NCBI GenBank assembly: GCA_019614645.1
Contig: JABWDB010000001.1
Coordinates: 12,255,501-12,319,500 of the forward strand
Length of the DNA stretch: 64,000 nt
Origin: Stratiolaelaps scimitus
Lineage: Eukaryota > Arthropoda > Arachnida > Mesostigmata > Laelapidae
Direction of reading: 5' to 3'
Shown: piece by piece, positions 1-11,760 of the stretch
Position numbering within the stretch: position 1 is the first letter of the stretch
Layout: each line of letters begins with the position of its first letter
Translations under genes and position numbers: made by a program
Notes under the pieces: model-generated
The model's input: only the letters and a program-made list of their open reading frames with translations
Databases searched by the model: none
Told to the model about the DNA's origin: nothing

Positions 1-3000
1 GAAGATCTATTTTCTGTTTTTGTTCGACAACCAACCCATCCAGCATCGTGTCGCTGCGACAGGCCCACTCTTTGCGCTGTGGTCAGCTTCTGTCCTGGGC
101 ACCTTCTGGTTCTGAGCGATTGCCCCTCGCGTTTCGGCCGCTGTTGGCGCGGCTGGCTGTCGAAGCGACTGTTGACGATCACACGCACGACAACGAACAG
201 AACCCGGTCAGGGAGTGCTGTGCCCGAGGTAACATTTTCTCGTTTCGGAGACAGGTGCAGGACGCACGACCACAACGACGATCGCCGCTCGACGCTTTTC
301 GAACGCTGCTACGCCGCCGTCGCTGTTGTTGGGGTGGTACCACAATCAACAAGTACCGCAACAGCAACAGTATTAGCAGCAGCAGCAGCAACACGCGGTA
401 TCGACAATGGGCTCTGCGAACAGAGTGGCTGCCTGCCCCGGGGCAGGCGGCGGCGGCGGCTGCTGCTGAAATGACAGTGGAGCCGGCGACCCCTATAGTG
501 CGCAGAATGTTAGTGTTGTATCTGTTGTACTATTGCCACATGTGTTACCCAGATACAGACATCATATACAAACCAGAACGGAAATTAGTGTCCGCTACAA
601 AAACGAAGGACCCTTCGGCCTGCTTCGTCGGTTGCGATAACGGTAGCTTACGGCTCGACGGCAGACGGCATCACGGAGCAAACGAAAGCAACAGTTCCGT
701 TCATACTGGCTGGGCCCCGGGGCTGTGCTTCAGGAAGCACCTGACATTCACCGGAATGAGATGGCGCACTGCTGAAGAAAACACAAATAAGCGTCACCTC
801 ATGGTTCGTCTCTTTTATAGTGAAAAACTCCAATACCAGTGTCCCGCCGAGGGATTCAGATGTAAACAAAAGCTACACACACGCTCACAACAGTCGCCTC
901 AGTCCGTGGGATTATATTCGTTGTTTGTGATGTCCACCTTATTGTTGTTGTATCCTACTTCCTGCATGTCCGTAATCGATAACACTGAGTTAATTTCACG
1001 ACCCAAGAATATGTTCCGTGAAATGGCGTAACGAAATTCTGTACACCCTTGGACTGTATGCATTCATACTGCTGTTTTGTAGGTTGGCAGCTATTCACTA
1101 AACAGAAAGTGGTCCGAAAGACCGAGCAGTGAATGCGATCTGAACATAATATTTGTAAAATTTGATTGGATATAATTAATGAAATGACAAATATTGTTCG
1201 ATGTTCATTGTTCGATTTAAACCTATCGGATCGACAGTTTGAATAGACGGCATCGAAAATAGCAGCAAGAGCCAAGTCCAATTTTGAGTTTGTTTGAATG
1301 TTGATTATCCGATTATTATATCATCACGTGAAGATGGATGCGATCTTGGTACAAACGGGACGGTCACACCAATCGGTGGTGCGACGTCCATCGCGAAATT
1401 CTGTGCCCGATCTGTCGATGCCTGACGCTTATAGGTTGGCTATTTCCCGAAATGAGCTGAGTTCATGATAGATATCCTCTCGCCATTCGGTTATGCCGCT
1501 CGCGAATAGATATCAGACTCTCCCGATCTGTGTTACTGCCAAGCCACTTCGCAGAATGCCAGAGACCTTGAGCAGTTCTTTGCGAAAATATTGTCACCCA
1601 GAAGTGTTATGTTATAGGGGGAATTAGCAGAGATATGATCAGCAAGATTCGATCATAGTATAAACTCCCGTAGGCAAAGCCATATACCGGCGTCTCACAA
1701 ATCTCCAAGGTCCGATTTCGCTTACGCAAGGGAATTTCTCTCTCTCTATATATATATATATACACATCCACTGCTCGTAAACTATATTGCTCTACCATTG
1801 ATGACTCTAACCGTAGGCACGGCGATCGTTCATCACATCAGCCTGTTTGTCGTTGGTCATCACCCACTGTGCTGCCGAGTGCTGTCGATGTTCGGTGAGA
1901 CGATTCTCATTAACTTACGCGCCTTTTGGACGGACGTCGCACGAGATTGACACAAAGGGACAATAGATCTATTAAGCTCTTTGTTATAGCTACATGCCTA
2001 CTCGACTGTCACCGCTGTTCACCTGTTTATGGTGAGAGATAGGCTCTTGTATTGTCCGTCCGCGGCTCATGTGTCCGTTCACGCCTGCTTGTGCCAAAGA
2101 CATGAAATATGAATGAACTCACAAAGGGTGTCAAATCCAGCAGCAGCCGAGGCTGCCACAGTCTATGTTGTCTATCTATGTTGTCTCCACGAATCAACCG
2201 CGGTATTGATCCCTCGTTGCCCCGTGGAATAGAACGGACATCTGCAAAGGCAGTAACAGACGGCAGCTGCCGTCTCAGCAACTCTGGAGAATCTAGAGAC
2301 AATGAACACAACCATATTGGACGAAACCGCAATCCGATCAAGCTATAGCGCTGCACGAGCTGCTCATCCCAAGACAACAAAAGCAAAGTATAATGGCTAT
2401 TCGTGTTCCGTTGCGTCATCCGACTCGGAATTAGGCCGGGGGTGGCTTTCAGTTTTGTGATCTCGATGCCCGCCCGAAGGTCAAAACTTGTTAATTATAC
2501 ACTTGAGAAGCAAACTAATATATATATAGAAGAACTGCTTTCGACCACGCACTTTGTGCGTAGCGCCAACATTTAATAGCAATTTATATAACGTGGCCTC
2601 AATGTGTAGAATGTCGTGTGCTGTAAAAAATGAGAAACGTTAGCCTGCCGATTATGTGAAGGTCTATAATAACAAAAATAATAATAGTTATAATAAGGAT
2701 TATAACAATAACAGAAATAATAAGAATGAATAGTAATAATAACATGTTTACAATACGACTAGACCATACACATGTAAATGCTGAGACGATGTAATCGACG
2801 ACGGGCAGCGGATGTGTGTGAATGAACACGCTGCACATGCGTATGTCACACAAAGCTATCCGGTCCAGGTCTGTCGTTTTGCCGAAAGATTTACTGGAAT
2901 ACACTAATTAGTTAATAACTCCCTGCGGATAATGGGTGGAGCAATAAGCTAATACTGTGAGCTGTACTAATCTGTCGTGCGTGCGTTCGGTCGGTCGGTC

Positions 3001-4700
3001 AGCTCGCCCCCTCAGGGCTTCGCTATTAAGACTTCTACACATGGATCTACTAGCAAGGCCTACACGTACGAGGCTAGATTAAACAATATAAGAACCGCGA
3101 ACAAGCGGCAGGGCCCGACCCGATTGATGTGGCCTGTATGCAAGGAGACTAATAGAGGTGCGTGTAAGTCATGAACGGGCATCGCTAACAGAACACCGGG
3201 ATATTGGAGGGCGATTTTGTGCTAACATCGTAAATCAGCGCCGATAGGATCAGTGGCTCTAGCCGGATCGGCTATCTTCAACTATTTCATAAAATGTTGG
3301 ACATCGGATCATCGGGGGCTTTTGTCGTGCAGTAGCCAGTGGGCGTTCACAGTTCTCAGCCGTATAACCCACCCAGCAAGCCTGGTTGGGGGTAAAATCT
3401 CCGCAGAGCTTCGTATATTGACGGCGACGGCCAAAGGCTAGATCGTTGAATCGTTTTCTCCGTTCACGAAATTAGATTAATCTATATGCGTATATAGAAA
3501 TATCAACACTATCGCTTATACGTGTATATTCAGAATGTCTATTAGACAACACAATCATAATGAAAAAGAAATGAGTAAAAACGCAATAGAGGACAAGGGC
3601 GAGAATGTTGTAGAATTGTCGATACAGAAATCTGCCGAGTCCCCTCGCATGGACGCAGTGTTGGTACTGGCGCTATTTGCAGCGAATATAGAAAAAAATT
3701 AACACACAGACAGACCAATAGACAAGTAACCAAACAAACAATAAACAAGAAACGAAGATAAAAAAACACAACGCGTTCATAGAATACAATAGTCACCTAT
3801 AATACCCAATCGATGTGACGCTCGACTCCGTCGACTGACAGATAAGATGTATATTAATTATTGTTGGCTATCTCTTACTGTATGGCCAAATTAATTCACG
3901 TGTCCCTGACATGTGGTATTGGAGACAAACAAATATATAGTGAACGGCACGACCATTTGCTCCGCGCTAATGGTGCAACAATGCTAACGAGATCCGCTAT
4001 TCCACAACATTGGCATAATACACATCTAGCCCTGTAGTCGCGGCAGCAGCAGAGCAGCAGGCGTATGGTAGTCTTAGTGGATTAATACTGCGCCGTCGAG
4101 ATAAATTGTGCGAGATTCTGAAATGTGACAGTTTTTACTTCGCCACAAGTTTGATAAGCTATAAAAAAAAACTTCGCTAGCCTCGCACAACCTGCCTTGA
4201 GCTGCGGGCCCACGGCGGGCGTTTTCACTGGTATTGTACAAATACAATGTCCGTGTCCGTGTATTTAATCGACGATATCGAAGCAGCGTACATGTATTAG
4301 CAGGTGTCCTTCGTGTCGGCGATCGCTTGAATGCATTCAACCATAGGCGTATTTGTAACTGCAAAAATATAGGATTATAAACTCGCGTAAAACTGGGTGC
4401 GGACATAGCAATACAATTAAGCATTGAAATATTCTACATGTGTACGATAGAGTACAATAGTTCAAGACCGCTGTAGAGCGAACGAGACCTCCGATGAGAC
4501 TACTGTGGTAATCTCTCGCCTGATGACGGTCAGCTGTTGGAACAGCAACATATTCAATATGAATCTCTTGAATGTTCAAGCATTTGCTTTTGGGGTGTTT
4601 CCTGGGGTCGTTTAAATTAGTCGAGTCAATAAATAATCTGTATGGTTGTTGTTGTTACTCTTGTTGATGATTAACTTCCGTTCTCTTCATTATCATTAAA
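1..4700. other. Non-coding DNA, no recognised gene
   Basis: Bases 1-480 are GC-rich with a short CAG run near 375-390 and a CGG run near 445-455. All forward frames are rather open there (see the finding on 3-1031). The rest is AT-rich. It holds a short (TC)n(TA)n tract at about 1735-1762 and an AT-rich low-complexity stretch at 2660-2750. No family motif, tRNA or transposon end was recognised on either strand. If spire continues upstream, this is intron sequence. Confidence 0.6.
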
Positions 4701-5377
4701 TATTTTTATTAATATATTATTATTATTATTATTCTGATAGAGGACTCTATTGGTGCTGCTACTGCTGCTTAAGTGAAGAACCCATACAACATCAGGGTAG
4801 AACCGCCGTGTCTGATGAGCACAACATCTGCGAGCAAAAGTCTCGCATCACGTCTCGTCGTTGTAGTAGACACCGTCATCGTCCCTTACAGTGAGGGCCA
4901 GAACAATGCAGATGGGATGATTTTCCAACGATCGGATGAGGACAGCTACCTATTTATCTATACACGGGTCGGATCGGGAGGGTGTTGTCTATGCGAGGGA
5001 AGCTGGTTGTTGTTGTTCTTACCAGCACACAACAATAGCAGCGCTCTATTTCATCTTGATAGTGACTACGATGGCGATGATGCTAATGATGATTATGATG
5101 ATAGCAATCACTGTGATGATGAGAATGGTGATGCTGATCATAATGGAGGGGGTGGGGGGGGGGTGGGCAGTAACTACGGAATGAACATATTTCTGAATCT
5201 CCGCGCAACAAAACGAAATTACGGCTCATTGACGATTGCGAGACATCCGTGATTGTGTTGTTACAACTCACGCTGTGTTCACGTGTCTACCACATGTGTT
5301 GCCACGCCAGAGGACCTTAACCAGAGTGGTGCTCTGAATCATCTTCTCCTTAACCAGAGTGGAACCTCTGAGACACT

Positions 5378-5390
5378 GGGGGGGGGGGGG
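5378..5390. repeat. G13 homopolymer
   Basis: Thirteen consecutive G residues occur here, inside the long open frame 4773-5804. A length error here would shift that frame. Confidence 0.95.
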
Positions 5391-6112
5391 CAACATATTG
5401 CCGGTGGTCGCCACTTAAATACTGATAATAAAAGCGAACGAGAGATGGTTATGCTGTTGGTCGAAACGAAGTCTTCTTCGGGAGAGTGGGGTATGGTTGG
5501 TCGTGATGATCCGCAGCTAAGGTCTGATGAAACTCAACAAATCGGCACAATTTGGTCGTTGTCTCCATTGGGCAGAACAGATGGGACGACTTCGAATTTC
5601 AGCAAATACTCGGACTCAAACGACAATATTGGAGTTTTTTTTAACGATTATAACATCTTTTGTCTTCGATTTTTAATGACAAGTGCATCACTTGCCAGGT
5701 ATGCGATTCAATTGAATTCAACTATCGTGAACAAGGACAAAATTAAGCCAGAATCCAAAACGAAGACCGACTCGCTCACGCTAATTGGCCGATGCTGGCC
5801 GTAGTGGTGTCACGCTGTGTGGTTGTCGTGGTTGTACGATGAGTGGCACTAACGCATCTTCGTCCACCTATAGCAGAAGAGTACGTGTACACAGATACAC
5901 TCGTCACAGCTGTGTCACCACCCGTCCTGTCCCACGCTTCAATGCCGCCGAACATGTTGTGCATATATCGCCGCCATCCATTTAATGGCAACGACAACGT
6001 AGGATGTGAAACATGCTGTAGCTGACGACTACAATTATATTATATTAAGTGGCTGCCAACGAGTGCAAACTACTGGATCAGCGAAACGCCCAAAAATTCT
6101 GCTCAATGACAG

Positions 6113-6132
6113 GTGTGTGTGTGTGTGTGTGT
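6113..6132. repeat. (GT)n microsatellite
   Basis: This is a GT tract of about 20 bases. Confidence 0.95.
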
Positions 6133-6541
6133 ATGATATCAGCAATCGCCTGGGAGTGGGCATTTACATATTGTTAAGCGTATGTCCCTTTGACTCTGCT
6201 TGACGGTGTGCGAAGTTTGAGTTAGTGTTCCTAGGTTGCACACAATACTGTGCTACGGCAGAGGCACTTCGACACACACACACGGCTAAATATATTGTAC
6301 ACACGAGCCCAATATTTCCGTATCTATCTCAGTCACTCTGGCTCTCATTTCTGTTCACAGTGAACACCACTTGTGGAGAATATCTTAATTATTGGTATAG
6401 CAACGCCGCCAACAACTTTAATCAGCATCGATTGTAACCTCGTTGTGTCGCCTGCAGACACTGAGAGACATAGCCACAGTAACACCGCTGCTACTGTTAT
6501 TACTGTGTTTTACTCTCTGTATTTACTATTACGATCTTCAA

Positions 6542-6583
6542 ATATATATATATATATATATAGAGAGAGAGGGAGAGAGAGAG
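6542..6583. repeat. (AT)n followed by (GA)n compound microsatellite
   Basis: A TA tract of about 20 bases passes directly into GA repeats with a GGGA interruption. Confidence 0.9.
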
Positions 6584-9318
6584 GAGTCAGATCTATTTTA
6601 TGGTAGAATTGTTCTGTACGCGTTTCTTCTACTTCTTTGTCCTCTTTCGTGGCATTGTCTGTTGGTGGGAGAATAATATTTGATTTTGGTCATACGTACA
6701 TGTATATATTTATATATCGAGAACGTTACAACTGCGATTTCGCGATGAGTCAGTCGCGACAGCAGCAGCAGCAGCAACGGCTGCGATCGAGCCAAAAGTC
6801 AGCTAGCACATAAGTATTAAGTACATTGCACCAGTGGCGGTGGTTGTGGCAGCAACAGGGTGAATTGTCTCTCAGTGTTTGACTGTTCTTAAAGCAAGGG
6901 TGCATTGTACTCTTGTTTTCTGCAACTGCTGAATCTGTCGTCTATGAATTCCGTCGTCTGCCTGACGCGACAGCCGACGCCAGGGACAGAAATATCGTCG
7001 CTGTCAGGTTAACCATCGAGTTCGCTATCACTGTTCGACTTGCGGGTGCGGCTTATTTTTGCTGCGTGTTTCATCGCTGATAAATATCTAATAATATAAT
7101 GAGAACGCCAGCGGAGCAGAATACAATGAGAGTTCGAACGGATAGGAGTAAGCAATAATTCACGCTTAGACGTTCGCCTTTACACAACAATCGAACGAGG
7201 ACTATTTAGGTCGATTTCGCACTTGCCACCTCGAAATGGAACGACCGGGACTGCCTAGGCGGAGGTTTCACACCTAAATGTCGACGTATTGTTTTTGATT
7301 CCCGTGACGTGCCCATCTATCTATTCAGTGCAACAGAGAAACTTCTTTTGTTTTGAAGGGTTTATGAGATGGGAGCGCCACTCAATCAAGCTTCCACGCG
7401 GCAAGCGTGTCCGCTGTTGAAAGTTGGCCATCAATCCTGCTCAAGCATTATCGAAGTCTCCCAAACACCCCGTATCACATACGATACAAGCGGTGTTTAC
7501 GACATATTATTACACATACATAACATCAATCTTTTACCATACAATTAGACCAACATTAATAGCTAAATCTATTAGAGACATCATGAATGAACATTACTAG
7601 TCAACTAGCCACAGAACTAGTCAAAGTTGAGCCGCCCCAGCAGCCGGCCACTCGAAAGTGATCCAATGTTTCGCAGCGAACGATTATGACACAACAACAC
7701 GCCTAGCTGTCTTACGGCTGAACTTGTTTGTTGAACAACGAGTGAGTTAAACGCAATCACCCTGAACAGTTGGGGTGCTGCGAGCAATGCGACGTGGCCA
7801 GTGCGGTTGCCAATACTAAGACAGCAAAATCTTGAAGCGGCCGACGGAAAAAAACGGTATTGTTATTATTATCATCGTCGCACTATATATATATACATGT
7901 ATATGTGCAGCTCAGAGTGTTTCTGTTAAGTGGTGGTTCGCTTTTACTCAACTGCTTAAGGTTGAGTTGTATTATTCTCCCTCGTATTCTGTGGCCCAAA
8001 ATCACAGCGGTTGATTCGGTACAGCTCGCTGATATTGAGAGCTGTCTGATACTGCACCTGCAGATTTGTAGGACATTTTTGTTTGTTTGTTACACAAATG
8101 CTGACAGTTGCTTTGCAGGAGAATACTTTGTAAAGCTTTTGAAAAGGTTTTACTCCGCTTAAACGTCAACGTATGCTGTTGCCAAGCTTCAATAATTCGC
8201 ACTTGTGGTCCGACCGATCTGGTGACGCGATGAAATTCACTTTGGACTCGAACGACAATTCACATGGAATTGGATGCTTCGTCAGACGAACGAAATTATC
8301 AAATATTCGAATGGTGCTTAATGCGTAGTCGCTTATTTGTGTAAGTAGACCAGACGTATCACGCTGCTCTCATGGTTCTGCTGCTCAAAGGAGCAATCTA
8401 TAACCGATCGAGTAAGACCCGTTGTAAAAGGCTTTGGTGCTGTGGCTGATCGGCGGAGTGCCCTAAATACGTTGAGAGTGCATGAAGATGGTAGTAAATG
8501 CTGACATAATGATTTTATCAAGTGCTTTGTTTCTATGGACTACTAATCGTTATACGATATGTTTAAGGCCGATTGTAATTGCTCTTCGCATCCTGTGTTT
8601 AAAGGTCAGACAATTCTTCCAAATGATACCGCAATGATTATGCAATATGCATCCCTTGTTAAAACCAATTGGGAACGCCTGTACGAGCTATGATTGTACC
8701 CTTAAAAAAATAATTTTTCGTGCTGACCCACAGCCAGCATTTAATCTCCGCAGTACAACTGCTTTCGGCATTGCTTCATAAGACGGACACCCCTTCAAAT
8801 GCAAATGTAAAATGGTGGGGATCGACATATACTTGTCTCCTGCTCGATTGTACATTCACTTGCTACGTTCTAACTATATTGTGTATGATTTTGAAAAATG
8901 TTCAAAGTGTTAAGTAGTTTAGTATAACTGGTTGCGGTTTGTTGATTATGACCATACGACAATATAGGATACAGCAACAGCCGAGGAGTTTGGTGAATCT
9001 GAATTGCAGAGCTCGAGGCGCTTCAACCCCATCTATTATATTATATCTCAATGACGAACAAATAATTGTTTGGTCCATACCTAGCTTCTACTGCCATACA
9101 TATGATAATTTTGATTCGTATCGTTGACAACTAAATCACATACCACGTTCTCATGTATGGGAGTCATCACAAATCGAGCAACTCTGCAATACATCTCGAC
9201 AGCTAATTAGCACACGCAGATCGACGCGTAGGCAACCAGTAATCATCGATGTGCCCGTCGACTCTGATTAGATCGGTATCGATGCCTTCATTCGCACCGT
9301 GATGACACCACAACGGTG

Positions 9319-9343
9319 ATATATATATATATATATATATATA
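9319..9343. repeat. (TA)n microsatellite
   Basis: This is a TA tract of about 25 bases. Confidence 0.95.
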
Positions 9344-11004
9344 CAAATGTGACTCATTCAAACGTGGCTGTCTAGCACGAAAAAATATACTATAGATGTG
9401 AAGATAGCATATACACGCAAGCACGAGTCAATTGACATAGTGGCGAAATATGGCCCCTTCTCTGATCTGCCTCCCGCCGTGAAGCCCCAGATGAGCAAAA
9501 GCTCATTTCGGCCGACTTCAGCTGAAGCCTCTGACCGAAGACGATGGTAATGGAAATGATGAGGATTTCATTCGTAACTCTTATGCGACCGGCCGACCAA
9601 GCGACCCCCGGCACGAGATCATCGCATCGCACCAGTGCGTCACCACTGTCACCAGGGGTAGCTGTTAGGGGAGCTCGCGGCTGTGGGAGGCACGTGCAGC
9701 CGCGTAGCGATAACAGGATAACGCAACAAGCTGGCCATAGCATCGTTGTCTCGCCATCCCCTGGCTCGCACGGCGCATCTGTAACAGAGATTATAACCGC
9801 TCTCTAAGGCCTTATTAATATATCACACGCACACACAATTATCGCCATCGCTGCTACTACCACTACTAAAATGATTACGAATACAGGCATCAGCCAGCGG
9901 GCGAGATGTCACTGACGGGAACAATGTCAACAGTTCAGCCGCGCCGGACCGATACCTCGATGATGCTGCTGATGGTGATTTGAAACGATGATCAGATCAT
10001 ATCGTCCGGTGCAGTGTTGCCGTACGCAGGCACATTGCACACGGACGGACACGGCATCTTCTTGCCCAAGGATAATTGCCTCATCAGGTGATGAAAGGAA
10101 GACTCTGTTCTTCTTAATGAAACCTGATCACGTCAGTTGACATCGCAAATAGTCACTTTAGCCGTAATCAGTCGATGGTGGACGATGCTGTGTGATGGAG
10201 GCAGCCGTAGCATTGCCCTGACGAGTGGAGCAGACCGCCGATTGAACTGCTGAAAAGCATAAAAAAGCTAGGTCTACCAGCTGAACAAACTGCGAACTTA
10301 TGTACAGGTGTCTCCTATGAAACAGCTGCCCGAGTAGGTGGACACGTGGAATTTGTCGATTATTATACAATACAGCTCTAGTTGTTGGCGCTTTTCAATA
10401 GTAGAGCCTCCAGAGAGATGCTGTTATATCTCGCCTCCGCTTATTGGGAATATCGTTCTGGCTCTGACAGCCCTTGGTCGATATGGCTTGGCCTGTCCTC
10501 CCACGAAATACCTAATCGACGATCATCCCCCACAAGAATATCTGCGGAGCTCTGGCAGCATCACAGAAACTCACTCAAATAAAGATAACCAGATGAGAGA
10601 AAGAGAGAGAGATGGATCGTTACCGAAAAATGCGCGTCCCTCCACAATAGCAACATAATAGTTCAGACATACGATATAAATAGTATTTGGAGCGGCGTCC
10701 ACCTTTAGACGTACGACCGCTACTACAACTATAACAGCTAGTACAACTGTCGAGGTGGCAGACGAACAGTCGTACATGTCCCGCAGCAATTGCTGCCGTG
10801 GGCATCAACAACGCCAGCAGCGGTATCGGCTTCTTGTCCTTCTTCACTGTTGCTGTCGTTCGCTGCGAGTCCTACAGTCCTGGCCGCTATCTATCTATGT
10901 GTGTGTGCAGTTTAGTGTTTGTTGTTGCTGTTGTTGTTGCTGCTGCTCTTGTCGGGCTGTTCTTCAGCTATAGCCGACCAACGCTTCTGCTCTGTACGTC
11001 CGGT

Positions 11005-11043
11005 GCCACCGCCGCCACCGCCGCCGCCACCGCCGCCGCCGTT
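11005..11043. repeat. GCC/ACC triplet repeat
   Basis: This is a run of GCC and ACC triplets of about 39 bases in the GC-rich island. It would read as poly-alanine/threonine or proline in different frames. Confidence 0.9.
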
Positions 11044-11159
11044 GGTGATCCATGCGTGATCATCATCAAGATCACCATCGTCCGAATCATCGCCACCGCT
11101 GTAAAACGACGACCGCCAAAAGCGATTCCCTCCAGTGTCACTCTCACAAACTACTACAT

Positions 11160-11163
11160 CTCC

Positions 11164-11197
<34 letters not shown>

Positions 11198-11199
11198 CT
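11160..11199. repeat. (TC)n low-complexity tract
   Basis: This is an almost pure TC run of about 40 bases with two breaks, inside the GC-rich island. Confidence 0.9.
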
Positions 11200-11760
11200 T
11201 CTATCCGCCTCCGTCTTCCCAGATCTTGCTTGTCGTTGCTGTTGTTGTTATTGTTACGGGAGCGCGAGGGCCCGCCGCCACCGCCGTCAGCACTATAGCC
11301 ACCCCGCAGCCACTACAGCCATGGCTGCTACAACTACTACTTCTACTATCATGGCTGTCGATGCTGCCGCCAGTGGCCGCGGGGCCCTCTCCCCTCCTCG
11401 CCCAGGTGCGCCGCCGTGAGCTCCGAAGCGCGCCAGCAGTTCGTTGCCAGCGTGCGCCAAGAGGACCCAGCAACGAAGCAAGCAAGCAGCGAAAGCGCCT
11501 CGACGCTGCCGATTGTTGCTGCTCGTGCCATTGTGCTCGTTCTGTTTCGCGTTGTTTGCTGTTGGTTGTTTTGAATTTTTCACTCGGGAGCGCTCTCTTC
11601 GCGCTGACCAAAAGACAGTCGATACAGGCGGATCTGGTCGGCGCGACAGATCGAGGCTGGCTGCGGTTCGTGCTGTCGTTCAGCTGGCCGGGATAGTGGT
11701 CGTGAAATACGAATACAGTCATAACTTGCTTGTTCATTCTAATTGTTAATTCACCTGTTA

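Larger units (their letters stand above)
4701..10740. other. Non-coding DNA with microsatellites; one unexplained long open frame
   Basis: This block contains an (ATT)n run at about 4715-4732, G-runs near 5147-5167 and at 5378-5390, (GT)n at 6113-6132, (AT)n(GA)n at 6542-6583 and (TA)n at 9319-9343. The + strand frame 4773-5804 is open apart from one TGA and is described as a finding. The stretch from 6800 to 9300 holds nothing I recognise. Confidence 0.6.
10741..11760. other. GC-rich triplet-repeat island
   Basis: This stretch is visibly richer in GC and CpG than its flanks and is dominated by CTG/TGC, GCC/ACC and TC repeats, including a (CCGCCA)-like tract at 11005-11043 and (TC)n at 11160-11199. 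Overlapping frames of 166, 214 and 178 codons are open on both strands. This is what low-complexity triplet repeats give by default, so I do not call a gene. A promoter or 5'UTR exon is possible but unsupported. Confidence 0.5.

Noticed and set aside
11201..11737. 178-codon minus-strand frame
   Set aside because: It lies inside GC-rich triplet repeats where frames on both strands are open at once. The residues are low complexity and no motif is seen.
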